Under the pieces are notes generated by a model. It was not told the origin of the DNA. It saw nothing but the letters and a program-made list of their open reading frames with translations, and made no database searches. A stretch of DNA of 64,000 nt from Silene latifolia (Eukaryota; Streptophyta; Magnoliopsida; Caryophyllales; Caryophyllaceae). Shown here in pieces: positions 21,827 through 33,704 of this stretch (its first letter is position 1; each line of letters opens with the position of its first letter). Made by a program: the position numbers and the translations under genes. The stretch is from positions 7,270,001 to 7,334,000 of the forward strand of contig NC_133526.1 in NCBI RefSeq assembly GCF_048544455.1, in the 5' to 3' direction.

Positions 21827-24139
21827 AAACAATAGATGAGACCAACAGAGAATAAACAAGGAATGACTACAGAATAAAAGCAAAATGGGAAAGGGGGAAA
21901 GAAACACACAAACACACACAAGAAAATGAAACCTCACCATCCACACGTATTGTTGTCACCCTCTACTGGTCTACCCTAACAAACGGCATACTTTTTTTGA
22001 TAGTTCTAGGGCATAACTTTCTCATACAATAAGATGTCATTAATTCACAAACCACAAGGCATATTCAAGCATACAGCCTATCACATCCACGCCCTCTTTT
22101 TCCATTTTTATTCTTCCAGTTCTCTCTCCTCGCGACCACCCACACCATTGACACCACCAACTACTTTCATTCAGACCCCACCGTCATCAGCCAAGCCCCA
22201 TCCTAATTTGGCCCGTCAACAATCATCCTCCTTCATTCCCATAAACCATCAAACCAGCCTGAACTTCTGGGAATCAATTCGAAGAAATTCGAGAAACTAA
22301 TTGCAGGATTGTCAAATTGAAGAACACAATCAAGCAAAAAGTTTTATTAATGGAAAGCTTGATGATTACAAGATTAATGGAGAATTTAGAGAGAGAAGTT
22401 TGTAGAGAATGTAATACAACAGATGATTCTATAATGAATGACTTAGGGTGTGTTTGGATTGAGAGATTTGGAGGGAAAGGGAGGGAAGAGAATTGGAAGG
22501 ATGAGAAATCCATTGTTTGGTTAGCAAAATGAAGATAGAAGGATTTGGAGGGGAGAGAAAATGGATCCCTTCATTTCCTTCCTACAAGGCAAATTATTTC
22601 CCCACCAATATAGGCAAGATTTGGAGGGAAAATCACTTCCTCTATTCTCCCTCCCCTCCCCTTCCTTTCCTTTCCCTTCTCTCCTTCCCCCTCCCCTCCC
22701 TTACCCTCCTTTTTTCCTATCCAAACACACCCTTAGGGTGTGTTTGGATTGAGAGAATTAGAGGGAAAGGGAGGGGAGGGAAAGGGAGGGGTTTAATTTC
22801 CTTTGTTTGGTTACAATATTTGGAAGGAGGGAAATGGAAGGGGAGGGGAATGAGAGGATTTAATTTCCCTCCTTTAGACCAAACTAAAATCTTTCCATCA
22901 TTGGCAAGATTTGGAAGGAAAACTTTTTTTTGACTCTCCTTTCATCATCATCCTCCATCCACTCTACCATCTCCCTCTTCCTCCCCTTCCATCACCCTCT
23001 CATCATTTTTGTTATCCAAACAACCATAATTTATTTTCCCTCCCCTCCCCTCCCTTACCTTTCCTTCCCCTCACTCCCCCTCCCCTCCCTTTCCCTCCTA
23101 AAATGGTATCCAAACACACCCTTAGGGTGTGTTTGGATGGGGGGATTTGGAGGGAAAGGGAGAGGAGGGATTTGAAGGGATGAGAAATTCATTGTTTGGT
23201 TAGCAAAATGGAGGTGGAGTGATTTGGAGGGAGGGAAAATGGATCCCTCCATTTACCTCCTCCAAGCCAAATTCTTTTCCCTCCAACAAAGTAAAGATTT
23301 GGAGGGAAAATAACCAACTCCATTCTCCCTCCCCTTACCTTCCCTCCCTTTCCTTTCCCTCCTTCCCCCTCCCCTCCCTTTCCCTCCTTTTTTGGTATCC
23401 AAACAAGGCCTTAAGGCCTATTTATAGCAATTGAACTAACCTATTCTAACTGGCCCTAACTGACTTTCAGCAATTCTGTTATGCCAGCTCAGCAGTTTGT
23501 TATGGTAGTTAGTTATGCTCATGACAGCCTGGCAGCACCACTTCCCTCCCTTCAATCCGACCCTCTTTCCTTCAATCAACACCTCCCCGCTCATCAAATC
23601 TCCAGCTGATCAGCATACATACCCCCAATATTCGCAACGACTCGGCTCTGTTCTTTTGGACTTTAACTTCGGTTCACTCCAGCTCAATTTTACACTCACC
23701 TCAGTTCAGTTCAAAAAGTTTAAATTCGAAGAACGGGGCGATAAACAACTAAAATCAATCCACAAAAAACAACGAATAATCGAAACAAATAAAATCGAGA
23801 GATAAGAGTAATTAGATAAGGAACAAACTTGAAAATGTCGAAATGATCACGAGCAAAGCTGAGACAAGGATCTTTCAAGAGCTTGAGATCTCGGTAAACC
23901 AAGTCGCTATCTCCACTGTCATCGACATCACCGGAAGAAGAATTGGGGAAGTAACCGCGAGATTTCAATCGATCGACGAAGGATACCCATTCCGGCCATG
24001 GATGCTGCGGCGCCGACGGATACGGCGGCGATACGGTGGCGGTAGCGGTGCAGGTGCGGGAGAAAATTAAGGTTTTAGGGATTGAGGGTTTAAGAGTGAA
24101 ATGGAAGAGAGAGTGTGCTGTTTTGGTTCGGAACAACAT
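14884..24139 (-). CDS. OZ/VAR3-like organellar zinc-finger protein, copy B (intact, six fingers)
   Basis: Nine exons: 23829-24139, 21582-21699, 20842-21173, 19524-19640, 18539-18652, 15840-15977, 15580-15696, 15050-15148 and 14884-14959. Total 1422 bp, 473 residues plus stop, frame kept throughout. The amino terminus (MLFRTKTAHSLFHF...) is transit-peptide-like, followed by PWPEWVSFVDRLKSRGYF and the CDVCSLKGSC block. Six RanBP2-type fingers are each split by an intron; examples are WACPKCRFLNFSKNSQCREC, WICPKCKYVNFGRNISCLKC and WRCRTCQYLNFAKNTQCRNC. It has three more finger exons than copy A. Two of these (18539-18652 and 19524-19640) come from an internal duplication; the third, 15840-15977, contains a repeated RHVE module. 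The role in organellar RNA editing is inferred from OZ1/OZ2. Introns host MITEs and a (GT)15 tract. Confidence 0.85.
16850..17270. other. Conserved intronic block with two convergent coding-like fragments (copy B version)
   Basis: Same block as 26753-27184 and 43400-43809. Here the plus-strand fragment is interrupted but keeps LIPEIVLENAEFAQVAKKK. Not recognised as any family. It lies in the large intron between finger exons 18539-18652 and 15840-15977. Confidence 0.4.
17370..17510. repeat. ~31-bp minisatellite
   Basis: Three to four degenerate copies of AAGTGACGCTCATATACAAA plus about 11 bp. Matching tracts occur at about 27280-27400 and 43905-44035 in the paralogous introns of copies C and D. 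Confidence 0.55.
18318..19852. repeat. Intragenic tandem duplication carrying one finger exon each
   Basis: The segment at about 18318-18860 is repeated at about 19287-19852, offset ~985 bp. Shared words include CATTACTCTGGAGTCTGA, ATGGACCATTGATT and CTAAATTTATGTCCTCTC, and each copy ends in a zinc-finger exon (18539-18652, 19524-19640) with near-identical coding sequence. This duplication raised the finger number of OZ copy B. Confidence 0.85.
19871..20084. mobile_element. Stowaway-type MITE
   Basis: Terminal repeats CTCGCTCCGTCCCAGTGAAT (left) and ATTCAGTGGGACAGAGAGGG (right), flanked by TA on both sides (19869-19870, 20085-20086). 214 bp, non-coding. Copies C and D keep only its right end (near 27800 and 44440). 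Confidence 0.8.
21795..21824. repeat. (GT)15 microsatellite
   Basis: Fifteen uninterrupted GT dinucleotides in intron 1 of OZ copy B, absent from the other copies. Confidence 0.95.
22446..22732. mobile_element. Tourist-type MITE 1 of a head-to-tail trio
   Basis: GGGTGTGTTTGGATTGAGAG at the left and CTATCCAAACACACCC at the right, flanked by TTA (22443-22445, 22733-22735). One arm is purine-rich (GGAGGGAAAGGGAGG), the other pyrimidine-rich, so the 287-bp element can fold on itself. The 3-bp duplication indicates PIF/Harbinger. Confidence 0.85.
22736..23121. mobile_element. Tourist-type MITE 2
   Basis: Starts GGGTGTGTTTGGATTGAGAG and ends GGTATCCAAACACACC. 386 bp, with extra internal sequence compared with its neighbours. 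It shares TTA with MITE 1 on its left and MITE 3 on its right. Confidence 0.85.
23125..23410. mobile_element. Tourist-type MITE 3
   Basis: Starts GGGTGTGTTTGGATGG and ends GGTATCCAAACAAGGCC, flanked by TTA (23122-23124, 23411-23413). 286 bp, same fold-back organisation as MITE 1. All three lie in intron 1 of OZ copy B. Confidence 0.85.
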
Positions 24140-24697
24140 TGTTGCAAAATTGAGTGAAATGGAAAAGAGAGTGTCTTTGACGCTAGAGGTTAGTTAGATT
24201 ATATATTTATGTTAAAATTGGGTCGGATTAAATTAGGTTCGGGTTGTCCACGCTTAAAAGAATTTGGGGCGGAAGAGGAGTGAGCTATTTCGAGTTTGCG
24301 ACATTTTCTGGTCGATTGTTATCAAGTTAATTAGAGATAATGTCCAATATATGATGATAAACATGCGGGTCGGATAAAATAGGTCGGGTCAACTCAGGTT
24401 CTGGATTTTAGTGCGGTTCGAGTCATAGTTCATTCGCGTTAGACAACTTTGTTAGGGTTTAGATTAGATCGGATGAAGCATAAAATTGAATGAAAAATTA
24501 ACTCAAGGTAGTGTTTGATCTTGAATTGTTACTACACTAAAAAAAAAACAGGTTGAATACACAACCAAATGTCGCTTCTACAGTTCTACTGCCTATAAAT
24601 CTGTAATTGTCGAAGACTTGAAGGAGGTGAAATCCTGCAACATCCGTCATATGTAGATGCAAGTATGCAACATTGCCAATTTCAATTGCTTTTGGCA
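24140..24697. other. Spacer between OZ copies B and C, with UGT-upstream-like sequence
   Basis: 24200-24450 resembles 34230-34480 and 47900-48700: it shares AAAGAATTTGGGGCGG/AAAGAATTTAGAACGGG, TATCAAGTTAATTAGAGATA and GGGTCGGATA. Beside copy D this sequence lies directly upstream of the UGT. No UGT coding sequence remains here. The right end is the 3' flank of copy C. Confidence 0.6.
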
Positions 24698-26752
24698 TCA
24701 GCGATTCTGCCGACACGGCTTCACATGTGCTTTTTCACACTTGCGGCATTTAACATTTCTTCTAAAGTTGAGCAAATTACACCTGCCAAAGGAAACTGCT
24801 TCAGCGTAGCTCATAGCAAAAACGAGGGCCATCTCACAGAGAGAGACATTAGGAGAGAAAAGGGAAGTTACATGGAGCAAACCCAATCCCCGGAATCTAG
24901 AGACTCTGGTGGCTGGGTAGCTGAGCACCGGAAACATATTGTTTTTCTTGAAAAATTTGAACTTCCACACCTATAACAAAATTATATTTAGTGAGGGAGG
25001 GAGCAACCACAGATCACCAGTGACAGGTAAAAAAAGGCCAACCATTCTGGAATAGTGGAATCAGGCCTTGAAAGCATTCCTCCGAAGGCAGGGCATTGCC
25101 ACAGCATACCTCCAAGTTGTGCCAGGGCCGTGCCATTTTGGAGTGGTTCGGAAGACACCACGACACGAAGCCCGGCCCAGCACAGCTTGGTTACTGAGGT
25201 AGGTGGTAGGCCCTTCAACTTAAAACATATATGCCTTCCAGAGTACGCTTAAATTTCCCATTGGGTTTCAACGAATATTTGAGCTAGAATCCTTGAATAA
25301 TTTTAAACAAGGAAAGGCAAAATCATCCACGGAATGCCAGACTGAGTGAAATAGCTTTCTCCCGCCTATTCAAGATTAGAGAAACTCACTGAGGGCAATT
25401 CCAGTCGCCTTTTTGGAGTTCAGTGTGGACTCTTTTTTTCTTCTTAGGATCATCCTCCTTACAATTTCGGCATTGGGTATTTCTGGCATAATTTAAGTAT
25501 TGACATCTGCAAGCCAAGCAAAAGGACAATCAAGTTGAATCAAACAGGAGAATTAACAAAGTCCAAATTAGAACTATTTTTTTAAAAAAAAAAAAAAAGA
25601 CAAGATCTAGCAGAAGGGCTGCCTCTAGCCTGTTCAAGGATAGAAAAACACACGTACAACAATGTCAGTCACCAGACTTGGGTTGAACATGTCGCCAAGG
25701 AGCATCCTCATTGCATTTTACAGAGCTGATATTTCGGCCAAAGTTTACATAATTACACCTGCAATGGAATACAAAAATAAACATTAAATCAGGCAACTAT
25801 TCAAGGGCAAATGGAAATACAGATGGACCAGATGTTCAACTAATCATAATTAAAAATTTAGAAAGATTTAACTAATTCTAAAAATCATTTGAACTTGAAA
25901 ATAGAATCATAACACACTTGTCAGGCGCAAGAATAACAAGTCAAATGATCAATCATATATATCTTCCGCGCGACCGACATTCATTTTTAATGCGCAAAAG
26001 GAGGTAAAAGAAAAGAAACAATAGAGCTCCCCGTGACTGTATTGTTGTCAACTCAAATCAGTTTGGCGGCTTTGGCCAGCTACAGCACAAACATTTATGC
26101 ATCTAACTCCATCCCTTTCACAGATGCTACCCGCACCATAAATTCTCAAACCTCACTCGAAGAACAATATTTACAACATTCAATGAATATTCTATTAAAA
26201 TCCAAAAGTGCACACATTAAATACCCCTAACTGGCCATAAGGTAATCTTTTATTTGGCATAGCCTTCAAGAGAAAAGCATATCGCTGCTTTTGATGTCAA
26301 AATTTAGGTACTCAAAAGTACTGATATGTTTTTCCTTCAAATAATTCATCTACAGAAGAGTACACAAAATTCGACATGACGTTATAACTAAAACCAAAGT
26401 CCTTCCGAAAAAAAAGTAGAACAGTGTTATTATCAGCGGAAAAGATTAGATCAACATTATTCTCTCCAAGTTATTCACATGTACTACATGCACCTCCTAA
26501 AAGCATGCATACAAATCTAAGGAAATATGTGAATGACTAGTACAGTTACGTAGGCCGCACATTCCCCCAAAATAGAAACAGCTCCACTACCTATGATCAC
26601 AGTATATTAAATTGCCGAGTGAACAAAGGTACATCAACCATCAGTAGCCAATTTTTTATGAACCATTGATACCCAAGTATCTTTGCTACTAAGCCATAGT
26701 AAAAAAAATGAATAACATAAAAGTGAAGTGAACAACTCTGTTTGGTGGGCAG

Positions 26753-26935
26753 GCATACCCTACTGATGTATCTGATAACATTGATAATATTGTATCTGGG
26801 AATGCTCTTGACTCCTACGAAAGAGGGTTTATCCAAGAGGAGGGCCTGATCCCTGAGATAGTGCTTGAGAATGTTGAATTTGCTCAGGTTGCTAAGAAGA
26901 AAGCAACAAAAGAAATGTTTTGGAAACCCGATTGA
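26753..26935 (+). other. Unrecognised 60-residue coding-like fragment in the OZ intron
   Basis: An open stretch preceded by an acceptor-like GGGCAG and ended by TGA encodes AYPTDVSDNIDNIVSGN..., then GLIPEIVLENVEFAQVAKKK and ATKEMFWKPD. Most of its residues recur in copies B and D (GFIHEEGL, EIVLENAEFAQVAKKK, EMFWNPD). I do not recognise the family. It may be the 3' end of a captured gene. Confidence 0.35.
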
Positions 26936-26968
26936 GAATAGATTAGATTAGATACGCTCAAGGGTCAG

Positions 26969-27184
26969 CTATACTGAAGCCAAATAAAGGACCATGCACT
27001 GGACATATGGATTAACAATCTCCTCCTTCACCTTCTCAGTGAGTATCAGAAATTGGAACGTTAGGCCGTTAGGGGCTCCGATGAAAGCATGAAGCACCTT
27101 GCAGCGGATATCCTCTGGATTCTGGAATGGAAATATTGAATTTATTGGTGCTTTGGAGACAAGGGTGAACGACTGAACGTTCAA
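26969..27184 (-). other. Unrecognised convergent open frame in the same intron
   Basis: 71 codons containing SKAPINSIFPFQNPEDIRCK and VLHAFIGAPNGLTFQF. The frame at 43588-43809 in copy D is clearly related (ILPF-like start, VLHAFTGAPNGL). It faces the plus-strand fragment at 26753-26935. Function unknown; may be part of the same captured segment. Confidence 0.3.
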
Positions 27185-27968
27185 AAGGACTATGTTTTCT
27201 TTGACAAGATATAGTATTAGTATTAATTAAGGGACACCAAGTAGGTGGTTCATTCCATAGCCCTTATCATAGAGGTGACGGCGTGACGCCCATCATAAAA
27301 AGACCACCATGTAAGTGACACTCATATACAAAAAGATACCTTAAAAGTGACGCCCCTAAACAAAAAACACCCTAAATGTGACGCTCGTATACAAAATGAG
27401 AGATGAATAGTTATGCTCTCAAGTTAACATAGGTTATCTTATCAGCTTATCTACAAAAATAAGAAGAGGCAAGTTTCTACTTAAGCATTAGGCTCCAAAT
27501 ACATGGCCCATAATGTTAATAACCTCAGTTTGGTCACACTCATAATTATCTCTGTCATGTGAGTGATAGGATTTCCCTCTTCCCAGAATTTGGGAAGCCC
27601 TTAAGGCACTAGGGTAATCATGTTACATGAGTGTTAGGGCTTAGCTATTCTAGAGCCTTAAAAGGTAAAGGTCACTATTATAGCTACTCGAGGTCAGTAC
27701 ATTCAGTGCCAACTTTTTCACCAACAGCAGCTGTTATCTACCTTCATTCACAAAGCTAATACATTTGCTGCTTGGCCCATAGCACGCTACAACTACAAAC
27801 TCAGTGGGACAGAGAGGGAGTATAATACTCCGTATTACATGATTCACAGCACGCTACAACTATGGCTCTACAAAATAGATTTTGAGGACAGAACTCGATA
27901 CCCACTTACTCCCTCTGTGATTACAAATGTAAAGGTTATTTTATGTAAATATCATTAAGTCATTAACA

Positions 27969-29767
27969 CACTACTACAGATACAACCTATAACAACGGTC
28001 AAAAACCGTTGTTATATAAAAAAGCGGACGTTGTTAAAGCGTCCGTTGTAAAAGGTTTTAACAACGGTTGATTTTCTTAAGGAAACCGTTGTTAAAAATA
28101 TTAACAACGGTTTTAAGTATAAAAACCCGTTGTGGAAAGTGTGACTCAATTTTGGGGGGAAAGTTATAACAACGGGTTGTTTGTAAATAACCGTTGTTGT
28201 TTGTTCTTAAAAAATAAAAAAAAATTAAATTAAATATTACTAGCTATAAATATTAAAGCATCCTTTACTAACATATTAAAGCATCCTTTACTAACATTCA
28301 TTAATTGAAATAACATGGCAATGAACCCTAATTTTATCAACAACGAAGAATGGCTTACACAAACGATTGAAGATGATGGGAAGGTTCTCGCCAAGGGCTT
28401 CCGCCGATCAACACCCATTAATCAAAGCATCCTTGAACATCAACGGAATTATTGGATTAAGAGGCGTGAAGCAGTCCGGCTTGTCAACAAAGCCTCCTCA
28501 TCATCATCATCATCATATTCATACCCTCGTCGGCTTTGTCTTGGGCTGCGACGAGAGATATGTTGAGTTGTACTCTTCCAACCTTATCTCCACATGCAAG
28601 TCGTGTCCTTGCATATATTCAATCTGTTATTGCAAAATATGAAGCCAATGACCGGAAGTTAGCGGTATACCGTGAGTGGCGTGATTGGTGGCGGGTTGAG
28701 AAGCGCTTTTTACGCTTAACCGGGGTTGTTCCGGCTTATTATACATCTTTTGATTTCGATAATTCTTGTAATGTATTTGGTTTAAAATTAAATGAAATGA
28801 TCATTTTGAAAGTGTTGAGTTATGCTTGTTTGATTTGCTTCCATTTTTTCAACTCCATAGATCTATCATTCATCATCAAGATCTGATTATGGCACAACTT
28901 CCTAACATATATGGCACAACTTCCTAACATATATATTAATTAAAAAACAACTCAACCTACACATTAGTATAAATACATTGCATTATCTCAACTAACATGC
29001 ATTTCCATTATCTCAATATATTCTCCAAACCCTAATCGCTAAAACATGCTCGATCCGTATTGAAGGACGCCAAAGAAGATGGAAATGAAATAATTAGAAA
29101 CACATACATGGAAATGAAATAATTAGCGAGATCTTTGAACGGAACCTAATGGTCGATAAAAACACATACATTGAAATGAAATAATTAGAACAATAAAATA
29201 ATGACGATGAAACAAACCCGATAATTACGAACGTACGTAAAGAGACGATGAAATCAACAGTGACGGCGAGAAGATAAAGCGACGATATATGAGAAAGAGA
29301 GAAAGAGACGATGAGAAAGTGTGTGTTTTGTGTTTGTGTTTGTCTTTTTCTTCTTTGGTTTGTGTTTGTGTATTAAGGGTTGTGTTTTGGGGCTGCAGCA
29401 GACTTGTGTTTGTGTGGTTTATAGTATGGAAGGTATTGACAACGGTTATTAAACAACAACCGTTGTGAAATATGTTTTAACAACGGTTATAAAAAACACC
29501 CGTTGTTAAATAAGTTTTAACAACGGGTTTCAAACATAACCGTTGTGATTACTTTTCACTAACTTTGCGCCAATTTTGCGCCAAATTATTAACAACGGTT
29601 GTGCATGTGTGACCCGTTGTTAAAACTAATAACAACGGTTTTTATAACCATACCCGTTGTAATTGATTTTAGTAAAATTCGCGCCATGCATTCTACAACG
29701 TCTATTGTGATTTTCGTGAATATTCGTTGTTAAAGGGGCGTTGTAGTTGCCTGGATTTGTAGTAGTG
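27969..29767. mobile_element. Non-autonomous CACTA element
   Basis: Starts CACTACTACAGAT and ends ATTTGTAGTAGTG, a 13-bp inverted repeat with one mismatch, flanked by the 3-bp duplication ACA (27966-27968, 29768-29770). Many subterminal copies of TAACAACGGTT in both orientations are typical of CACTA ends. The matching empty site, CATTAACACGTCAAATTT, is present in copy D near 44597. 1799 bp, no transposase. It lies in an intron of OZ copy C. Confidence 0.92.
28315..28886 (+). pseudogene. Hypothetical frame inside the CACTA element
   Basis: A start at 28315 opens 83 codons (MAMNPNFINNEEWLTQTIED..., KGFRRSTPINQSILEHQR). The matching continuation (ASRVLAYIQSVIAKYEANDR, YREWRDWWRVEKRFLRLTGV) lies in another frame from about 28536 after a (TCA)n/His-rich tract, so it is frameshifted as read. 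Codon texture is protein-like, and no known domain is recognised. It may be a captured host fragment. Confidence 0.35.
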
Positions 29768-32700
29768 ACACGTCAAATTTATTTTATTGACATCTTATTC
29801 AACACATACAATGCAGGCATAAACTCTGCTCACTGTAAATTGGTCCCCAACAATAAGCAATTGAAGCATTGCAAAAATGTCGAACTTACCAAGTACGAAG
29901 TATTTGTTTAGTTCACACCTTCAGAAACTGAAATACCGAAGAACTTAAAATATCATGAATAAGAGTTTAATGGGAGATGCCCTAAAGCTGTTTGACATAA
30001 AAATGTCATGTATATCTAATACAGGTTATCAGACATTTAACCAACATATCACAGTCAAGAATTTCATTAGGATCAGCACAACTTAAGATTCTCAAGATTG
30101 GATTAAAGATAAAACTAAGAACAAAGGTAACAGACCTGTCTCATGCTAGTTGCTGCTCCTTCTAACAATTTCTTTAGCATCACCAAATCTCAAACCCTAT
30201 TCCCTCAACATTTTTTTTACTACCAACAGGAGTCCCTTAGTTAAGAATTTTATATGCTTTTGCATGTCAAACAAAATATGCCTTAAAGTCTCTTAAAACC
30301 ATCCGCGCTGTCATCACAGACTATTCAGGAAAGTTCAATTGTAAATGACTAATTTATGAAGATTTAGTTAACTTACTTAGGACAAACCCAATCCTGTTTA
30401 CGTGTTCCGATGGCTTGAGACACCACAGTAGCAGCCGAATTTACAATTTTTTTCTTCTTATAAGGGATCTCCTCTGAGACTGGACTTTTAGACGCTTTAC
30501 TCAGGTCCATCAACATTCTCAGCAATCTTCTGGCAGATGATACAGCCTGCTCATTGTTAGTAAATATAACGGCCCCGGATACAACCGTTGGGTGTATAGC
30601 ATAGGACAATAAGTGACGCATGACATCCACAGTTTGGACAAGACGAGAGTCATTCGGCTTTAAGTATGCACGCTTACACGATCCTCTTAGACTGCATACA
30701 TCACATACCTGCATTAAAGTCAAACAAGTAAACCAAGGAATAATATACTAATGCATTAATTCACTCAAAGCTAAAGACAATTATAAGTATGCTAGATCAT
30801 ATGAGTACTTGCTAAGCCGCAACTGGCAATAAGACGTCTTGTATAGAGGTATAGTTGTATAAAGACCACGTCCTGTCACTCTGAACTAACAGACAAGTTG
30901 CAAAACACCTTCTGCTAACACACTAGTCTTAGTAGTCAACACTTTGCTGATTTTGCAATTATGGTAATAGGTAGTTCAAATTCAAATCGACCAGGAGCTT
31001 ACTGCTACTTAACAGATAAAGCTTGGATCACAACAGAAATCATAGAAGACACTAAGTGGACTATTTATGATATATTTAGAAATAAATTTAGGAGATAAAA
31101 AAACTCGATATCATAACAGATACGGAGTAAGATATTTCTTATTAAGGGACTTACATTTTTTTTCCACTAAACCTACATACTCTCTAAGTCGTTTTGCTGA
31201 GTTAACAACTCTCCGATCAAGTTTAGGACATCCAATCTCCACGACGTTTTCAATATCATCTTTCGACAATGACCTACAAAGAAGAAGCCCAAGGAAAAGT
31301 GAGCCTATAAAACAAACAAAATAGTAGGTCGGGCACAACAATAATAATCACAATGCCTTAGCTCTACAAATAATTGGGGGGTGGCAAACATGAGCAAACC
31401 AAGAATAAGTTACATTGCGGAGGTAAAACAAAAATAAAGGTTGAAAGAGGAGACGAGCAAGAAAAGAAATATGAGGGTGTAACAAAAGTAATATGGGGAA
31501 ACAATAGATGAGACCAGCCGAGAATAAACAAGGAATGACTAAAGAATAAAAGCGAAACGGGAAAGGTGAAAAGAGGGGGAAGAAACACACAAACACACAC
31601 AATAAAATGAAACCTCACCACCCACAAATATTGTTGTCGCACTCTACTGATCTACCCTAACAAACGGCATACTTTTTTTGATAGTTCTAGGGCATAACTT
31701 TCTCATACAATAAGATCTCATTAATTCACAAACCATAAGCCATATTCAAGCATACAGCATATCACATCCACGCCCTCTTATAACATTTTTTTTCTTCCGG
31801 TTCTCTCTCCTTGGTCCTCGCGACCACCCACACCATTGACGCCGCCAACTACTTTCATTCAGAACACCCCCCCACATCATCAGCCAAGCCCCATCCTAAT
31901 TTGGCCCATCAACAACCAGCCTCCTTCATTCCCATAAACCACCAAACCATTAGACCAAAAAAAAAACCCATCAAACCAACCTGGCAACACCACTTCCCTC
32001 CCCTTATTCTAAGTACACCCATCTCAATCTCGAATCTTGGTCTCCCCACAACTTAATTTGGGCATCTCCCCAGCCCCTCATAGTCCCTTCATTACGCCAT
32101 TTCTCATCCTCCTAACCGTTTATTTATCGATGAACTATTAAATCACCATTACAAACAAGCAACATGTCCATTATCACCTTCAATGTCATTAACATGTCTA
32201 CATTCCGAAATTAACCACCACCAATTAATGTCCTACCCCCAATTTGCGCTTATCATACATCCATACCCCCAAAATTCGCGACGATTCAGCTCTGTTCTTT
32301 TGGACTTAACGTCAGTTCACTCCAGCTCAATTTTACCCTCACCTCAGTTCAGTTCAAAAAGTTCATCTCCAAAACAACGGGTCGGAAAACAACTAAAATC
32401 CATCCATACAAAACAACAAATAATCGAAACAAACACATAAAATCGAGAGATAAGAGTAATTAGATAAGGAACAAACTTGAAAATGTCGAAATGGTCACGA
32501 GCAAAGCTGAGACATGGATTTTTCAAGAGCTTGTGATCATGGTAAACCAATTCGCTATCGTCACTGCCACCGTCATCACCGGGAGAAGAATTGGGGAAGT
32601 AACCGTGAGATTTCAATCGGTCGACGAAGGATACCCACTCCGGCCATGGATGCTGCGGCGACGACGACGACGGAACCTGCGGCGATACGGTGGCGGTAGC

Positions 32701-32799
32701 GGTGCAGGTGCGGGAGAAAATTAAGGTTTTAGGGATTGAGGGTTTAAGGGTGAAATGGAAGAGAGTGTGAGTGTCTGTTGTTCTGGTTCGGAGAAACAT

Positions 32800-33704
32800 T
32801 GTTACTAATTTGGGTTCGAGCTTTCGACCCTACGAGAGTTTTGGTTAGATTAGAACAGAACTACGGTATTTTTATTTTTGTATTACTTAATCATTGTTAA
32901 ATTATCGTAATTTATTTTCGCATTAAACATTTTACTAGTACTTTTTGCATCAATCTTTCCATTTATTTATCCTTGACTAAAAATTATCAAACCTTGTTTT
33001 CTCTATCTTCTCTCTATTGTCAATTCCTTAACTTCCTTCAACCCCTTTCAAATTCTTCAATAATGAATGATTATTCGAGTATAGAGCAGGTATTTAGTTC
33101 ACTACTCCATTATTAATAATTCTATTGACTATTTGTTATAGTTTGTCTTTTTTAATTAGGGTTTACGTTCAAATTAATTGGGGAATTATCGTTCCTAGTT
33201 ACTTTGCAAGATATTACAGTTTCATTTGCTTGAAAACGGGCGTAACAATCAATCTCAATTTAGAAATTGGAACTCAAAGTATCACTTCCCCTCAAACCAA
33301 TTCCAGTTTGGCACTTGCAGGAAGAAGATCGTAGTATAATTAGATTTTTTCTGCTTTTCTTTCATAAATTATGTAGTAATGGGTTTGATTTTTTTTTCAA
33401 GGCAGTACATAATAGTATTACAAATGCAGGAAATGTGTGCGTACAAATAATTTATCAATACATTAAAATGTTTATAAAAATAGTTTTTAATGAATTACAT
33501 ACTTATTAATGCAGTACATAATTTATCAACGAAGATTAAGTATGTTTAATTAGAGAGAATACATTAGAGAGAGATATTAGATAGAGAAAATGAAAGGGAA
33601 AATAAAAAGGGTATAATTGTCAACCTTGTACTGCGATGAGTAAAATATGTACTGCGAAAATCAGCACCCTAAATTATTTATATTTTAATTTAGTTAAAAT
33701 ATTA
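32800..33704. other. Spacer upstream of OZ copy C
   Basis: AT-rich. No convincing gene or element boundary was found; short frames at 33125-33509 look like noise. Confidence 0.35.

Larger units (their letters stand above)
24698..32799 (-). pseudogene. OZ/VAR3-like zinc-finger gene, copy C (frameshifted)
   Basis: Recognisable exons: 32477-32799, 31155-31273, 30377-30708, 25654-25758, 25390-25506, 24872-24970 and 24698-24782. Exon 1 encodes MFLRTRTTDTHTLFHF... and PWPEWVSFVDRLKSHGYF. Exon 2 has 8 instead of 7 adenines before its donor (119 versus 118 bp), which shifts the frame. The finger exon 25654-25758 has TGA where copy B has TGG in the GDW motif, and one zinc ligand is Ser. Skipping that exon keeps frame and would give a copy-A-like protein with three fingers. 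The two extra finger exons of copy B are absent. The E2 lesion is a homopolymer change and could be a sequencing error, so the gene may be functional. Confidence 0.65.

Noticed and set aside
22517-23434. Several open frames rich in Pro, Ser, Leu and Phe
   Set aside because: They arise from the pyrimidine-rich arms of the three MITEs and have no protein-like features.
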